64,000 nucleotides of DNA, from assembly GCF_018325905.1 (NCBI RefSeq), contig NZ_AP021901.1, forward strand, positions 6,170,001 to 6,234,000, written 5' to 3'. Below, in pieces: positions 10,503 to 21,752 of this stretch (positions are counted from its first letter, which is position 1; each line of letters begins with the position of its first letter). The notes under the pieces are model-generated. The model saw nothing but the letters and a program-made list of their open reading frames with translations. It did not search any database and was not told the origin of the DNA. Origin of the DNA: Pseudomonas sp. St316. Its GTDB lineage: Bacteria; Pseudomonadota; Gammaproteobacteria; Pseudomonadales; Pseudomonadaceae. The translations under genes were made by a program, and so were the position numbers.

Positions 10503-10549
10503 CATCGCGAGCAAGCTCGCTCCCACAGGGGAGCTTGCTCGCGATAGCG
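10503..10549. repeat. REP inverted pair between cca and folK
   Basis: CATCGCGAGCAAGCTCGCTC-CCACAG is followed immediately by GGGAGCTTGCTCGCGATAG. The two inverted REP units have almost no spacer, so they would form a single long hairpin. The site lies between convergent genes and could act as a bidirectional transcription end. Confidence 0.85.
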
Positions 10550-10558
10550 GCAGGCGCC

Positions 10559-11077
10559 TCAGCGCAGATTCGATGGCGTCAGCTGCTGGCCGCGCCACTC
10601 GAAAGCCACTGGCGCCAGCACCTGGTCGATCTGCGATTCTTCCCACAAAGTGGCGAAGCTTTTGCCCACACCTGGGTGAATCCGATCCGGCGCGATCAAC
10701 GACAAAGGCCATAGGACGAAGGCGTTCTTGAGGATTTCCGCGCGCGGCAGGATCAACCCATCGAAGTTGCCGACCTGTTCGCCATACAACAACACGTCGA
10801 TATCCAGCGGCAGCCCCTTGCGGTCCGGCGCATAGCGACCGTTGTCCGCCTCGATGAACTTGAGACGACGATCGAGCTCCATCAGCGGCAGGTCCGTGAA
10901 GGCTGAGACGACGAAATTGAAGAATGGCCCGCTCTTGATACCCACCGGCTGGCTCTCGAACACAGCCGAACAGCGCATGTCCACCAGGAAACCGGCCAAG
11001 GCTTCCAGTCCGGCGCACAGATGGGTTTTACGCTCGATATTGCTGCCGAGCCCGAGAAAAACCTGAGTCAGCGACAT
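10559..11077 (-). CDS. folK: 2-amino-4-hydroxy-6-hydroxymethyldihydropteridine diphosphokinase FolK
   Basis: FolK transfers pyrophosphate from ATP to 6-hydroxymethyl-dihydropterin in folate synthesis. The 172-residue protein begins [15 protein letters not shown], the family hallmark, and contains DRKGLPLDIDVLLYG, the HPPK signature, followed by LILPRAEILKNAFVL. It is downstream of and overlaps folB by 10 bases, an operon of two consecutive folate-pathway steps. Confidence 0.95.
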   Translation of the reverse strand: MSLTQVFLGLGSNIERKTHLCAGLEALAGFLVDMRCSAVFESQPVGIKSGPFFNFVVSAFTDLPLMELDRRLKFIEADNGRYAPDRKGLPLDIDVLLYGEQVGNFDGLILPRAEILKNAFVLWPLSLIAPDRIHPGVGKSFATLWEESQIDQVLAPVAFEWRGQQLTPSNLR

Positions 11078-11421
11078 CCGCGCTCGATCTCCACGCCAAC
11101 GCCGCTGGCCGCCGGTACGGCGCCGGGCTTGGTCACTTTCAGACGCAACCAGGTGATCTTGAACTCATCCATGAGCTCCTGGGCCAGTCGCTCGGCAAAG
11201 GTCTCGACCAATTGGAACTGCGCCTGCTCGGCAAACGCCTGGATGCGTGACGATACGCTGGCGTAGTCGAGCGCCAAGGTCAGGTCGTCGCCCGCGGCGG
11301 CCGGGCGGTTGTCCCAGGCGAAGCTCAGGTCAAGCCGCAGGCACTGTCGGATGCCTCGCTCCCAGTCGTAGGCCCCGATTACCGTGTCGACTTCCAGGCC
11401 CTCGATAAACACTCTGTCCAA
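11068..11421 (-). CDS. folB: Dihydroneopterin aldolase FolB
   Basis: FolB converts dihydroneopterin to 6-hydroxymethyl-dihydropterin and glycolaldehyde, the step before FolK. I place the start at TTG 11421, which gives the conserved N-terminus (M)[20 protein letters not shown] and 117 residues. GGAG lies eight bases upstream of that TTG. A longer in-frame start at 11445 would add eight residues (MSCCGEEC) not typical of the family. The signatures RVFIEGL and YDWER are intact. It faces away from plsY, whose start is about 75 bases off. Confidence 0.93.
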   Translation of the reverse strand: MDRVFIEGLEVDTVIGAYDWERGIRQCLRLDLSFAWDNRPAAAGDDLTLALDYASVSSRIQAFAEQAQFQLVETFAERLAQELMDEFKITWLRLKVTKPGAVPAASGVGVEIERGCR

Positions 11422-11495
11422 GCACTCTTCTCCGCAGCACGACAAGGGCGCAATGCGCCGTTAGAATCAGGGCGTCCTCGCCCGGAATGGTTAGC

Positions 11496-12065
11496 ATGTT
11501 TTGGTTACTGGCGATTCTCGCCTACCTGCTCGGCTCGCTGTCCTTCGCCATTTTGCTCAGCCGCCTGACCGGTCGCCCGGATCCGCGAATGAGTGGCTCA
11601 GGCAATGCCGGCGCCACCAACATGCTGCGCCTGGCCGGACGCAAACTCGCCATCCTGACCCTGCTGGGCGACCTCTGCAAAGGCCTTGTCCCGGTATTGA
11701 TCGCCAGCCTCGCAGGGCTCTCGTTGCAGCAACAGGCCTGGATCGGCGTCTGCGCCGTCATCGGCCATCTATTCCCGCTGTACTTTCGCTTTCGTGGCGG
11801 CAAAGGTGTCGCCACCGCCGCCGGCATGCTGCTGGGCCTGTACCCGCCCGCCGCCCTGCTGGCTGTCTGTGCCTGGCTGCTGACGTTCTACCTGACCCGC
11901 ACCAGCTCCCTGGCCGCGCTGATCGCCACACCGCTGACCCTGCCGTTGCTGGCCTGGCAGGAACCGGCGGCCTTACTGCCAATGAGCGCACTGGTAGCGC
12001 TGATCGTCTGGCGTCACCGGGGCAATCTACGCGACCTGTTCGCCGGGCGCGAACGGCATTTTTAA
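11496..12065 (+). CDS. plsY: Glycerol-3-phosphate acyltransferase PlsY
   Basis: PlsY is an inner-membrane enzyme that acylates glycerol-3-phosphate from acyl-phosphate, the first step of phospholipid synthesis. From the ATG at 11496 it is 189 residues ([20 protein letters not shown]); an ATG three codons upstream is possible. Family motifs are the [11 protein letters not shown] block near residue 36, the [14 protein letters not shown] block near 95-110, and the [10 protein letters not shown] block near the C-terminus. Five hydrophobic segments are visible. It is divergent from folB and convergent with tsaD. Confidence 0.94.
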   Translation: MFWLLAILAYLLGSLSFAILLSRLTGRPDPRMSGSGNAGATNMLRLAGRKLAILTLLGDLCKGLVPVLIASLAGLSLQQQAWIGVCAVIGHLFPLYFRFRGGKGVATAAGMLLGLYPPAALLAVCAWLLTFYLTRTSSLAALIATPLTLPLLAWQEPAALLPMSALVALIVWRHRGNLRDLFAGRERHF

Positions 12066-12073
12066 ATCACTCT

Positions 12074-13099
12074 TCACAGCGGCGCCAACTGCTCCATCGG
12101 CCACCGCGCCTGTACGCTGATCGCCAGGCTTTCATGCTGGCCGGCCTGCAAACGCTGGCAACCGGCAAAGGCAATCATCGCGCCGTTATCTGTACAGAAC
12201 TCCGGCCTGGCGTAGTAAACGTCGCCCTTCATGTCGCCGAGCATTTTCTCCAGCGATGTCCGCAAGGCCTTGTTCGCGCTCACGCCGCCAGCGATCACCA
12301 GGCGCTTGAGCCCGGCCTGTTTAAGGGCGCGCTTGCACTTGATGGTCAAAGTCTCCACCACGGCCTGCTGGAACGCCAGCGAGATGTCGCAACGGGCTTG
12401 CTCACTGTCGTCCCCGGCGCTGACGCGCTGCTGCCAGGTATTCAGGGCGAAGGTCTTCAACCCGCTGAAACTGAAATCCAGGCCGGGACGGTCGCACATC
12501 GGCCGCGGGAATACGAAACGCCCATCGACCCCTTGCGTTGCAAGCCGGGAGATTTCCGGCCCACCGGGATAATTGAGGCCCATCATTTTTGCAGTCTTGT
12601 CGAACGCTTCGCCGGCAGCATCGTCGAGCGTCTCGCCGAGCAGCTCGTATTGGCCGATGCCATCGACCCGAATGAGCTGCGTATGGCCGCCCGATACCAA
12701 CAAAGCGACGAACGGAAATTGCGGCGGCTGCGACTCCAGCATCGGCGCCAACAGGTGGCCTTCCATGTGATGCACGCCCAGGGCCGGAATCCCCCAGGCA
12801 AAGGCCAGCGCCTGGGCACAGGAAGCGCCCACCAGCAACGCGCCCACCAGGCCCGGGCCAGCGGTGTAGGCGATGCCGTCGATCTCGGTCGGCACGCAGC
12901 CAGCGTCGGCCAGGACCTGGCGGATCAAGGGCAGCATGCGCTTGACGTGATCGCGGGAGGCAAGCTCGGGCACCACCCCGCCATAGGCGCGGTGCAGGTC
13001 GATCTGGCTGAACAGCGCATCGGCCAGCAGGCCGCGCTCACTGTCGTAAAGTGCGACACCGGTTTCGTCGCAGGAGGTTTCTAATCCCAGTACTAGCAT
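12074..13099 (-). CDS. tsaD: tRNA N6-adenosine threonylcarbamoyltransferase TsaD
   Basis: TsaD transfers the threonylcarbamoyl group to A37 of ANN-decoding tRNAs (t6A), together with TsaB and TsaE. The 341-residue protein begins [19 protein letters not shown], and its metal-binding histidines H111 and H115 lie in HHMEGH. The ASKHA fold blocks ([20 protein letters not shown]) are present. It is transcribed divergently from rpsU, the conserved arrangement upstream of the macromolecular-synthesis genes. Confidence 0.96.
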   Translation of the reverse strand: MLVLGLETSCDETGVALYDSERGLLADALFSQIDLHRAYGGVVPELASRDHVKRMLPLIRQVLADAGCVPTEIDGIAYTAGPGLVGALLVGASCAQALAFAWGIPALGVHHMEGHLLAPMLESQPPQFPFVALLVSGGHTQLIRVDGIGQYELLGETLDDAAGEAFDKTAKMMGLNYPGGPEISRLATQGVDGRFVFPRPMCDRPGLDFSFSGLKTFALNTWQQRVSAGDDSEQARCDISLAFQQAVVETLTIKCKRALKQAGLKRLVIAGGVSANKALRTSLEKMLGDMKGDVYYARPEFCTDNGAMIAFAGCQRLQAGQHESLAISVQARWPMEQLAPL

Positions 13100-13298
13100 G
13101 GGTTTGCGCCTTGTAGAGGCTGAATTCGAAGGCGCGCATAATAGTCGCCGCGTTGTGCCCCGACCAGCGGTTTTCGATCAGAGGCTTTGCATTCCGAGCG
13201 TTGAGGGGTTAACATCCGCAACCCTTAAAAACCGACGTCTTCAAGTGCTCTTTTGCCGCGAGGATGTTGACCCCGGTAATGAATGAAGGTAGCTCTGG

Positions 13299-13514
13299 AT
13301 GCCAGCCGTCAAAGTAAAAGAGAACGAACCCTTCGACGTAGCTCTGCGTCGTTTCAAGCGCTCCTGCGAAAAAGCCGGTGTTCTGGCTGAAGTTCGTAGC
13401 CGCGAATTCTACGAGAAGCCGACTTCTGAGCGTAAGCGCAAGGCAGCAGCCGCTGTTAAGCGTCACGCCAAGAAAGTTCAGCGCGAACAGCGCCGCGCCG
13501 TACGTCTGTACTAA
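13299..13514 (+). CDS. rpsU: 30S ribosomal protein S21
   Basis: A 71-residue basic protein: [36 protein letters not shown] and a C-terminus rich in Lys/Arg ending RRAVRLY, the standard S21 sequence. S21 helps base-pairing of the mRNA Shine-Dalgarno with 16S rRNA. AAGGTAG precedes the ATG at 13299. A strong terminator at 13544-13567 follows, so most transcripts probably end before dnaG. Confidence 0.97.
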
Positions 13515-13543
13515 TACACAGACGTCCGTAGCAAGCTTCTGCC

Positions 13544-13567
13544 AAGCCCGGCCTTCAAGCCGGGCTT
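13544..13567 (+). terminator. Hairpin terminator after rpsU
   Basis: AAGCCCGGC-CTTCAA-GCCGGGCTT is a perfect GC-rich stem 29 bases after the rpsU stop. The T-run is short, but the stem strength and position fit the attenuating terminator found between rpsU and dnaG in other bacteria. Confidence 0.75.
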
Positions 13568-13993
13568 ATGGCATTTGCGGAATAACGCTTGATGCTTCAC
13601 TGTCAAAGCCGCAGACGCGACCAAGACAACCTGCTTCACCGCGTCAGACCTGGCTCTTTTGCCAGCGGTGCACGTCTTTCCTGACGAGCCTTCCAAGGCT
13701 ACCGACGAGCACACCCTGATTCCTCTAACGACGATCAGCCCAAGGCACCTGCCTGCGTGTCCGCTTCATGAGCTATCCGAGGCCTGAACAGCCGTTACCG
13801 GACTCAGCGCAACACATTCAAACAGTCGAATACTGATAGTTATTAACGTCAGTGGATTATCGGCAGATACACTTCCCGACAGCGATGATGCAGACGACCC
13901 GGTCGAGCCACCGATTTAGCGTGCCTCAAACCCAGACCCGGTTACGCCTGCCGATTTCGGGTCCATATTTCGCGCAGTGATGATGAGAACGCC
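13568..13993. other. Gene-free gap between rpsU and dnaG
   Basis: I find no credible gene here. Open frames in this stretch have no recognisable composition or family resemblance. P. aeruginosa PAO1 has a GatB/YqeY-type gene (PA0578) at this place; I see no trace of one. The stretch probably holds the dnaG promoter and leader. A ribosome-binding site is not obvious before the dnaG ATG at 13994. Confidence 0.5.
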
Positions 13994-15952
13994 ATGGCCG
14001 GGCTGATTCCCCAGAGCTTTATTGACGACCTCCTGAACCGCACCGACATCGTCGACGTGGTCAGCTCTCGCCTGCAAATGAAGAAAGCGGGCAAGAACTA
14101 CACGGCCTGCTGCCCGTTCCATAAAGAGAAAACACCTTCTTTCAGCGTCAGCCCCGACAAGCAGTTCTACTATTGCTTCGGCTGCGGCGCTGGCGGCAAT
14201 GCCCTCGGCTTCCTGATGGACCACGACAACCTGGACTTCCCCCAGGCCGTCGAAGAACTGGCCAAAGCCGCGGGCATGGAAATACCCCGGGAGGAAAGCG
14301 GTCGACAGCACAAGCCACGCCAACCGACCGATTCTCCGCTTTACCCACTGCTGACGGCGGCGGCGGACTTTTATCGCCAGGCCCTCAAAAGCCATCCGGC
14401 ACGCAAGGCCGCGGTGGAGTATCTCAAGGGCCGCGGCCTGACTGGCGAAATCGCCCGGGACTTCGGCCTCGGCTTCGCCCCGCCCGGCTGGGACAACCTG
14501 TACAAGCACCTAAGCAGCGATACGCTGCAACAGCGCGCCATGATCGACGCTGGCCTGCTGATCGAAAACGCCGAGACCGGCAAGCGCTACGACCGCTTCC
14601 GCGACCGGGTCATGTTTCCGATCCGCGACACACGCGGGCGGATCATCGCCTTTGGTGGTCGGGTACTGGGCGACGACAAGCCCAAATACCTGAACTCCCC
14701 GGAAACCCCAGTGTTCCATAAGGGCCAGGAACTCTACGGCCTGTACGAAGCACGCAAGAACAACCGCAACCTCGATGAAATCATTGTCGTCGAAGGCTAC
14801 ATGGACGTTATTGCCCTGGCCCAGCAAGGCCTGCGCAACGCCGTAGCGACCCTGGGCACGGCCACCAGCGAAGAGCACATGAAGCGCCTGTTTCGCGTGG
14901 TGCCCAACGTGCTGTTCTGCTTCGACGGCGACCAGGCCGGCCGTAACGCCGCCTGGCGCGCACTGGAGGCCACCTTGCCGTGCCTGCAGGACGGACGCCG
15001 GGCACGCTTTCTGTTCCTGCCCGAGGGCGAGGATCCGGACACCCTGGTGCGCTCCGAAGGTACCGACGCGTTCCGTGCGCGGATCAATCAGCACGCACAA
15101 CCGTTGGCCGACTATTTTTTCCAGCAATTGACCGAAGAAGCCGACCCACGCTCCCTCGAAGGCAAGGCCCACATGGCCACCCTCGCGGCACCGCTGATCG
15201 ACAAGGTGCCCGGCGCCAACCTGCGCACACTCATGCGCCAGCGCCTGACCGAGATCACCGGCCTGAACAGCGAAGCGGTCAATCAACTGGTGCACAGCGC
15301 CCCCCAGGAGGCGCCGCCGGCTTATGACCCGGGCATCGATTACGACGCGATGCCGGATTTCGCCGACTATCATCAACCCCAGCAGGATTACGCCCCCCAG
15401 CAGGAATGGACACCGAAAAAACCCGGTAGCGGCGGCAAAAAATGGGACAAGAAACCCTGGGACAAGAACGGCAAGCGCGGCGATCGCGACCAGCCACGTG
15501 CCCCGCGCGTGCCGGCCGCCGTCGAACCACCAACACTGGCCGCCTTGCGCACCTTGCTGCATCACCCGCAACTGGCGGAGAAAGTAGAAGACGCCGGGCA
15601 CTTCGCCGCCGAGGACCACAGCAATACGCAATTGCTGGTCGCACTCCTGGAAGCCGTGCAGAAGAACCCCAAGCTAAACTCTTTCCAGTTGATTGCACGG
15701 TGGCACGGCACCGAGCAGGGGCGCCTGTTGAAGGCCCTGGCCGAGAAGGAATGGCTGATTGAGGGAGACAACCTTGAACAACAGTTTTTCGACACCATTA
15801 CTAGCTTGTCCGCCCGCCAACGCGAGCGAAACCTGGAACAACTTCTGCGAAAAGCTCGCCAGAGCGAGTTGACCAGCGAAGAGAAAAACCAATTGCGCGA
15901 CTTACTCAGCCGCAATGTTTGCGCATCAAACCCGACCTCAACTGGCGCGTGA
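13994..15952 (+). CDS. dnaG: DNA primase DnaG
   Basis: DnaG makes RNA primers for replication together with DnaB. The 652-residue protein has the N-terminal zinc ribbon C40-H43...C61-C64 (CPFHKEKTPSFSV, YYCFGCG). The RNA polymerase core with Toprim glutamate E267 (VVEGYMDVIAL) follows. A low-complexity Gln/Lys/Gly/Pro linker at about 440-510 leads to the C-terminal DnaB-interacting helicase-binding domain. It sits between rpsU and rpoD, the conserved macromolecular-synthesis operon order. The start MAGLIPQSFIDDLLNR is the canonical one. Confidence 0.97.
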   Translation: MAGLIPQSFIDDLLNRTDIVDVVSSRLQMKKAGKNYTACCPFHKEKTPSFSVSPDKQFYYCFGCGAGGNALGFLMDHDNLDFPQAVEELAKAAGMEIPREESGRQHKPRQPTDSPLYPLLTAAADFYRQALKSHPARKAAVEYLKGRGLTGEIARDFGLGFAPPGWDNLYKHLSSDTLQQRAMIDAGLLIENAETGKRYDRFRDRVMFPIRDTRGRIIAFGGRVLGDDKPKYLNSPETPVFHKGQELYGLYEARKNNRNLDEIIVVEGYMDVIALAQQGLRNAVATLGTATSEEHMKRLFRVVPNVLFCFDGDQAGRNAAWRALEATLPCLQDGRRARFLFLPEGEDPDTLVRSEGTDAFRARINQHAQPLADYFFQQLTEEADPRSLEGKAHMATLAAPLIDKVPGANLRTLMRQRLTEITGLNSEAVNQLVHSAPQEAPPAYDPGIDYDAMPDFADYHQPQQDYAPQQEWTPKKPGSGGKKWDKKPWDKNGKRGDRDQPRAPRVPAAVEPPTLAALRTLLHHPQLAEKVEDAGHFAAEDHSNTQLLVALLEAVQKNPKLNSFQLIARWHGTEQGRLLKALAEKEWLIEGDNLEQQFFDTITSLSARQRERNLEQLLRKARQSELTSEEKNQLRDLLSRNVCASNPTSTGA

Positions 15953-15965
15953 GGTCACAGCTCAG

Positions 15966-15971
15966 GTATAA
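15966..15971 (+). promoter_or_regulatory. Candidate -10 element upstream of rpoD
   Basis: A perfect TATAAT hexamer lies in the 67-base dnaG-rpoD gap, about 49 bases before the rpoD ATG. A weak -35 (TGGCGC, 15943-15948, inside the end of dnaG) is 17 bases upstream. An internal promoter for rpoD would fit the separate regulation of rpoD known in other species; this is a motif-based call. Confidence 0.5.
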
Positions 15972-16019
15972 TCCTCGGCTTGTTTTTTGCCCGCCAAGAC
16001 CTTCAGTGGATAGGGTGTT

Positions 16020-17867
<1,848 letters not shown>

Positions 17868-17871
17868 CCTT

Positions 17872-17900
17872 AAAAACCCCCGGCCCTGCCGGGGTTTTGT
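17872..17900 (+). terminator. Intrinsic terminator after rpoD
   Basis: AAAAACCCCCGGC-CCT-GCCGGGGTTTTGTT forms a GC-rich hairpin followed by a T-rich tract immediately after the rpoD stop. Confidence 0.85.
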
Positions 17901-17990
17901 TATGCACAGATAAAATCCCCTTCGTTACGCTCCTCACCACCCTGTGGTCCGTCTACACTCGAATCATCCTCCCAAAGCCATGACGAGACA

Positions 17991-20900
17991 GTGATGCCCA
18001 GACTGACGGCCGCGCTTTTGCTGTCATTGATGACCTGGACCGCAACAGCTGGCGCGTTGACGCTCACCGACGAGGAGCTCCGCTGGCTCAAGGACCACCC
18101 CGACCTGCGCCTGGGTATCGATGCCTCATGGCCGCCGTTTGAGTTTCGTGACGACCAGGGCCGCTATCAGGGCCTGGCTGCCGACTACGTCGACATCATT
18201 CGCGAACGGCTGGCCATCAAGCTCACGCCCATCGAGCCGGTCAGCTGGACCGCCGTGCTCGAGCAAGTCGCACAGGGCAAAATCGACCTTTTGCCGGGCA
18301 TCATGTCCACGCCGGACCGCCAGAACTACCTGGCGTTTACTCGGCCTTACCTGGATTTCCCCATTGTCATCCTGGCCCATCGCGGTGGCGCCCAGCCGCA
18401 CAACCTCAAGGAACTGTACGGGCTGAAAATCGCCGTGGTGGAGAACTATGCCCCCCATGAATTGCTGCGCAATCACCATCCCGACCTGAACCTCGTGGCG
18501 CTGCCCAACGTCAGTTCAGCCTTGCAAGCCCTGGCAACCGACGAAGTGGACGCGGTAGTGGGTGATCTGGCCTCCAGTGTCTGGAACCTGCGCCAACTCA
18601 AGCTCGAAGGCCTCTATGTCAGCGGGGAGACGCCGTATCGCTATCAGCTGGCAATGGCCGTCCCTCGAGACAACAAGATATTGGTGGGTATCCTGGACAA
18701 GGTCATGGCGGACATGAGCCCGGCCGAAGTTGCCGAGATCCAGCAGAAATGGATTGGCAATGTGCATGACTACCGCCAGCTCTGGTCAGACTTGCTGGTT
18801 TACGGCTTGCCTGCGTTGCTGCTCCTGGTCGGCATACTGGCGGTGGTGATTCGCATCAACCGCCGACTCAGCTCGGAAATCGCCCGGCGGGTCGAGCTGG
18901 AACAGGAGCTGCGCAGCAGCGAATACCATTACCGCGGGCTGGTGGAGAGCCTGTCAGCCATCGCCTGGGAGGCAAGGGTCAGCGATTTCACTTACAGCTA
19001 CGTGTCACCCCACGCCGAAGACTTGCTCGGCTATCCCCTTTCCCATTGGCTGATCCCAGGCTTCTGGCGCAACATCATTCATCCCGCCGACCTGATCCGT
19101 GCCCAGACTTACTGCGATCATGAAGTGCTGGCGGGTCGCGACCACTGCATCGATTATCGGGTGATCACCTCCGATGGCCGCTGCCTTTGGGTGCGCGATA
19201 TTGTCAGCCTGATCGAACACGGGCACGAACCGGTGCTGCGGGGGCTGATGATCGACATCAGCGAAGCCAAGCGCACCGAGGAAGCGCTGCGCCTTTCAGA
19301 GCAGAAATTTGCCTCGGTGTTCCGCCAGTGCCCCGACATCCTGGTGATTGCACGGTTATTGGACGGTTGCCTGCTGGAGGTCAACAAGGCCTTCGAAGAG
19401 CAGATCGGCCTGAGCGCCGCCGAGGTGGTGGGACACAGCGCAACCGAACTGAATATCTGGGGCATCCAGGGCGTGGGGCCGGGCCTGTTGCAACGCTTGC
19501 AGGCCGGCAGCATCCGCAATCTGGAAATGCCCTTTCGCCGTAGCAATGGCCAGGTGTTCACCGGGCTGATCTCCGCCGAGCCATTCGATCTCGACACGAC
19601 GCCAGCCCTGGTCGTGGTGGTGCGGGACATCAGCCAGCTCAAGGAGACCCAGCAGCAATTGCAGACATCCGAAGAGAAGTTCGCCAAGGCATTCCACGCC
19701 TCGCCCGATGGCTTGCTGCTGTCCCGGCAAAGCGACGGCTTGCTGATTGAAGTCAACGAAGGTTTCAGCCGCATTACCGGTTTCAACAGTGCCCTGTCGG
19801 TGGACCGCTCCACCTTGGACCTGGGCATCTGGGTCAATCTCAACGAGCGCAAGCAGATGCTCGATCTGCTGAAACGGGACGGCTTCGTCAGGGATTTCAG
19901 CTGCCATATCCGTCGCAACGACGGGCAGATCCGGCTCTGCGAAGTCTCCAGTCGCCCGCTGCCCATCGGCAACGAAGACTGCATGCTGACCATCGCCCGG
20001 GACATCACCGAACGCCATCTCATGCAGGAGAAACTGCAACAGGCCGCCACCGTGTTCGAAAGCACTGCCGAAGGTGTGCTGATTACCGATACGCAACAGC
20101 ACATCAGCGCCGTGAACCGGGCCTTCACCGAAATCACCGGCTACAGCGAAACCGAAGCCTTGGGCCATACGCCTCGGTTGTTGGCTTCCGGCCTGCATGA
20201 CAGCGCGTTTTATGCCGCGATGTGGCACCAGTTGACGGCGGAAGGTCACTGGCAGGGAGAGATCTCGAACCGGCGCAAGAACGGCGAGCTGTACCCCAGC
20301 TGGCTGACCATCAGCGCGGTGCGCAATCGGGACCGACAGATCACCCATTTCGTCGCGGTCTTCGCCGATATCTCCAGCCTCAAACACGCCCAGGCCCGGC
20401 TCGATTACCAGGCGCACCACGATCCACTGACCGGCTTGCCCAATCGCACGCTGTTCGAAAGCCGCTTGCTGACAGCCTTGAACAACCAGCAGGAAAATGG
20501 CGGCCAGGGTGCGGTGCTGTTCCTGGACCTGGACCGCTTCAAGCACATCAATGACAGCCTCGGGCACCCGGTCGGCGACCTGCTGCTCAAGGGCATTGCC
20601 GTGCGCTTGCGCGAGCAACTGCGCGACATCGACACCGTGGCGCGCCTGGGCGGCGACGAGTTCATCATCCTGCTGCCTGGCTTGCAGCAGCCCAGCGACG
20701 CCGAGCACATCGCCCAGAAACTGTTGAACTGCTTCGCTGCGCCGTTCCAGGCCGGCGAGCACGAGTTCTTCATCAGTGCCAGCATCGGCACCAGCCTCTA
20801 CCCGCAGGACGGCTGCGACGTCGCCACACTGGTGAAGAATGCCGACGCGGCGATGTACCGCTCCAAGGCCAAAGGACGCAACCGGGTGGAAAGCTACACC

Positions 20901-21737
20901 CGCGACCTCACCGCTCAGGCCAGTGAGCGAGTGGCCTTGGAGCATGAGCTACGGCGGGCGATTGAACGCAACGAGTTGTCATTGTCCTTCCAACCCAAAA
21001 TCAGCCTCGTCGACAACCAACTGGTGGGTGCCGAAGCATTGATCCGCTGGACTCACCCCACGTTTGGCGACGTGCCGCCGGAGCACTTCATTCCCTTGGC
21101 GGAAGAAAACGGCATGATCCTGCAAATCGGCGACTGGGTACTGGAGCGCGCCTGCCGGCAGCTGTGCGAATGGAATGACACCTACGACAGCCTCGGCCCC
21201 CTGTCGGTCAATCTGGCCGGAGCCCAGCTGCGCCAACCCAATCTACTGGGGCGCATCGAACAACTGCTGCGCGAGCACCAACTCGAACCCGGCCTATTGC
21301 AACTGGAAATTACCGAAAATTTCATCATGAGCCAGGCCGAAGAGGCCCTGACGGTGCTGCACCAGCTGAAAAAACTCGGCGTGCAATTGGCCATCGACGA
21401 CTTCGGCACGGGCTATTCCTCCCTGAGTTACCTCAAGCGCCTGCCACTGGACATCCTCAAGATCGACCAATCCTTCGTCCGCGGCCTGCCCGACGACCCC
21501 CACGACGCGGCTATCGTGCGGGCAATCATTGCCCTGGGCCGCAGCATGCAATTCACCATCATCGCCGAGGGCGTCGAAACCCTGGCCCAACAGCAATTCC
21601 TGACCGAGGAAGGTTGCGAACAGATTCAGGGCTACATCGTCAGCCTGCCCCTGTGCGCCGATGAGTTTGCCGCAACGTTTCTTCGTATGACCGTTTCGGA
21701 TTTTTCGGATAGCACAGCCGAGAAACCGTCGTTATAA
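17991..21737 (+). CDS. rmcA: RmcA-like multi-PAS c-di-GMP turnover protein (SBP-TM-PAS4-GGDEF-EAL)
   Basis: A 1248-residue inner-membrane signalling protein. It has a signal peptide (residues about 1-22, cleavable AxA-like region TAGA), a periplasmic type-3 solute-binding domain (about 28-255), and one transmembrane helix (about 266-287). Four PAS modules follow (about 310-430, 435-555, 560-680 and 685-800), then GGDEF with intact GGDEF at about 887, and EAL with intact EALIRW at about 1015-1020. The architecture, length and place directly after rpoD match P. aeruginosa PA0575 (RmcA), which links redox state and substrate sensing to c-di-GMP. Both catalytic motifs are intact; in RmcA the phosphodiesterase activity dominates. 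The start may be GTG 17991 or ATG 17994. The stop codon overlaps the -10 of the following tRNA. Confidence 0.9.
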   Translation: MMPRLTAALLLSLMTWTATAGALTLTDEELRWLKDHPDLRLGIDASWPPFEFRDDQGRYQGLAADYVDIIRERLAIKLTPIEPVSWTAVLEQVAQGKIDLLPGIMSTPDRQNYLAFTRPYLDFPIVILAHRGGAQPHNLKELYGLKIAVVENYAPHELLRNHHPDLNLVALPNVSSALQALATDEVDAVVGDLASSVWNLRQLKLEGLYVSGETPYRYQLAMAVPRDNKILVGILDKVMADMSPAEVAEIQQKWIGNVHDYRQLWSDLLVYGLPALLLLVGILAVVIRINRRLSSEIARRVELEQELRSSEYHYRGLVESLSAIAWEARVSDFTYSYVSPHAEDLLGYPLSHWLIPGFWRNIIHPADLIRAQTYCDHEVLAGRDHCIDYRVITSDGRCLWVRDIVSLIEHGHEPVLRGLMIDISEAKRTEEALRLSEQKFASVFRQCPDILVIARLLDGCLLEVNKAFEEQIGLSAAEVVGHSATELNIWGIQGVGPGLLQRLQAGSIRNLEMPFRRSNGQVFTGLISAEPFDLDTTPALVVVVRDISQLKETQQQLQTSEEKFAKAFHASPDGLLLSRQSDGLLIEVNEGFSRITGFNSALSVDRSTLDLGIWVNLNERKQMLDLLKRDGFVRDFSCHIRRNDGQIRLCEVSSRPLPIGNEDCMLTIARDITERHLMQEKLQQAATVFESTAEGVLITDTQQHISAVNRAFTEITGYSETEALGHTPRLLASGLHDSAFYAAMWHQLTAEGHWQGEISNRRKNGELYPSWLTISAVRNRDRQITHFVAVFADISSLKHAQARLDYQAHHDPLTGLPNRTLFESRLLTALNNQQENGGQGAVLFLDLDRFKHINDSLGHPVGDLLLKGIAVRLREQLRDIDTVARLGGDEFIILLPGLQQPSDAEHIAQKLLNCFAAPFQAGEHEFFISASIGTSLYPQDGCDVATLVKNADAAMYRSKAKGRNRVESYTRDLTAQASERVALEHELRRAIERNELSLSFQPKISLVDNQLVGAEALIRWTHPTFGDVPPEHFIPLAEENGMILQIGDWVLERACRQLCEWNDTYDSLGPLSVNLAGAQLRQPNLLGRIEQLLREHQLEPGLLQLEITENFIMSQAEEALTVLHQLKKLGVQLAIDDFGTGYSSLSYLKRLPLDILKIDQSFVRGLPDDPHDAAIVRAIIALGRSMQFTIIAEGVETLAQQQFLTEEGCEQIQGYIVSLPLCADEFAATFLRMTVSDFSDSTAEKPSL

Positions 21738-21738
21738 T
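21733..21738 (+). promoter_or_regulatory. -10 element of the tRNA promoter
   Basis: TATAAT lies 14 bases before the mature tRNA 5' end. It overlaps the TAA stop codon of the rmcA-like gene (21735-21737). No convincing -35 is seen 17 bases upstream, but the GC-rich stretch GCGGCC after the -10 resembles the stringent-control discriminator of stable-RNA promoters. Confidence 0.65.
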
Positions 21739-21752
21739 CCGCGGCCTACTGA

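Noticed and set aside
13378..13719. A 113-codon plus-strand frame across rpsU and its terminator
   Set aside because: It is a shadow of rpsU in another frame and runs through a strong terminator.
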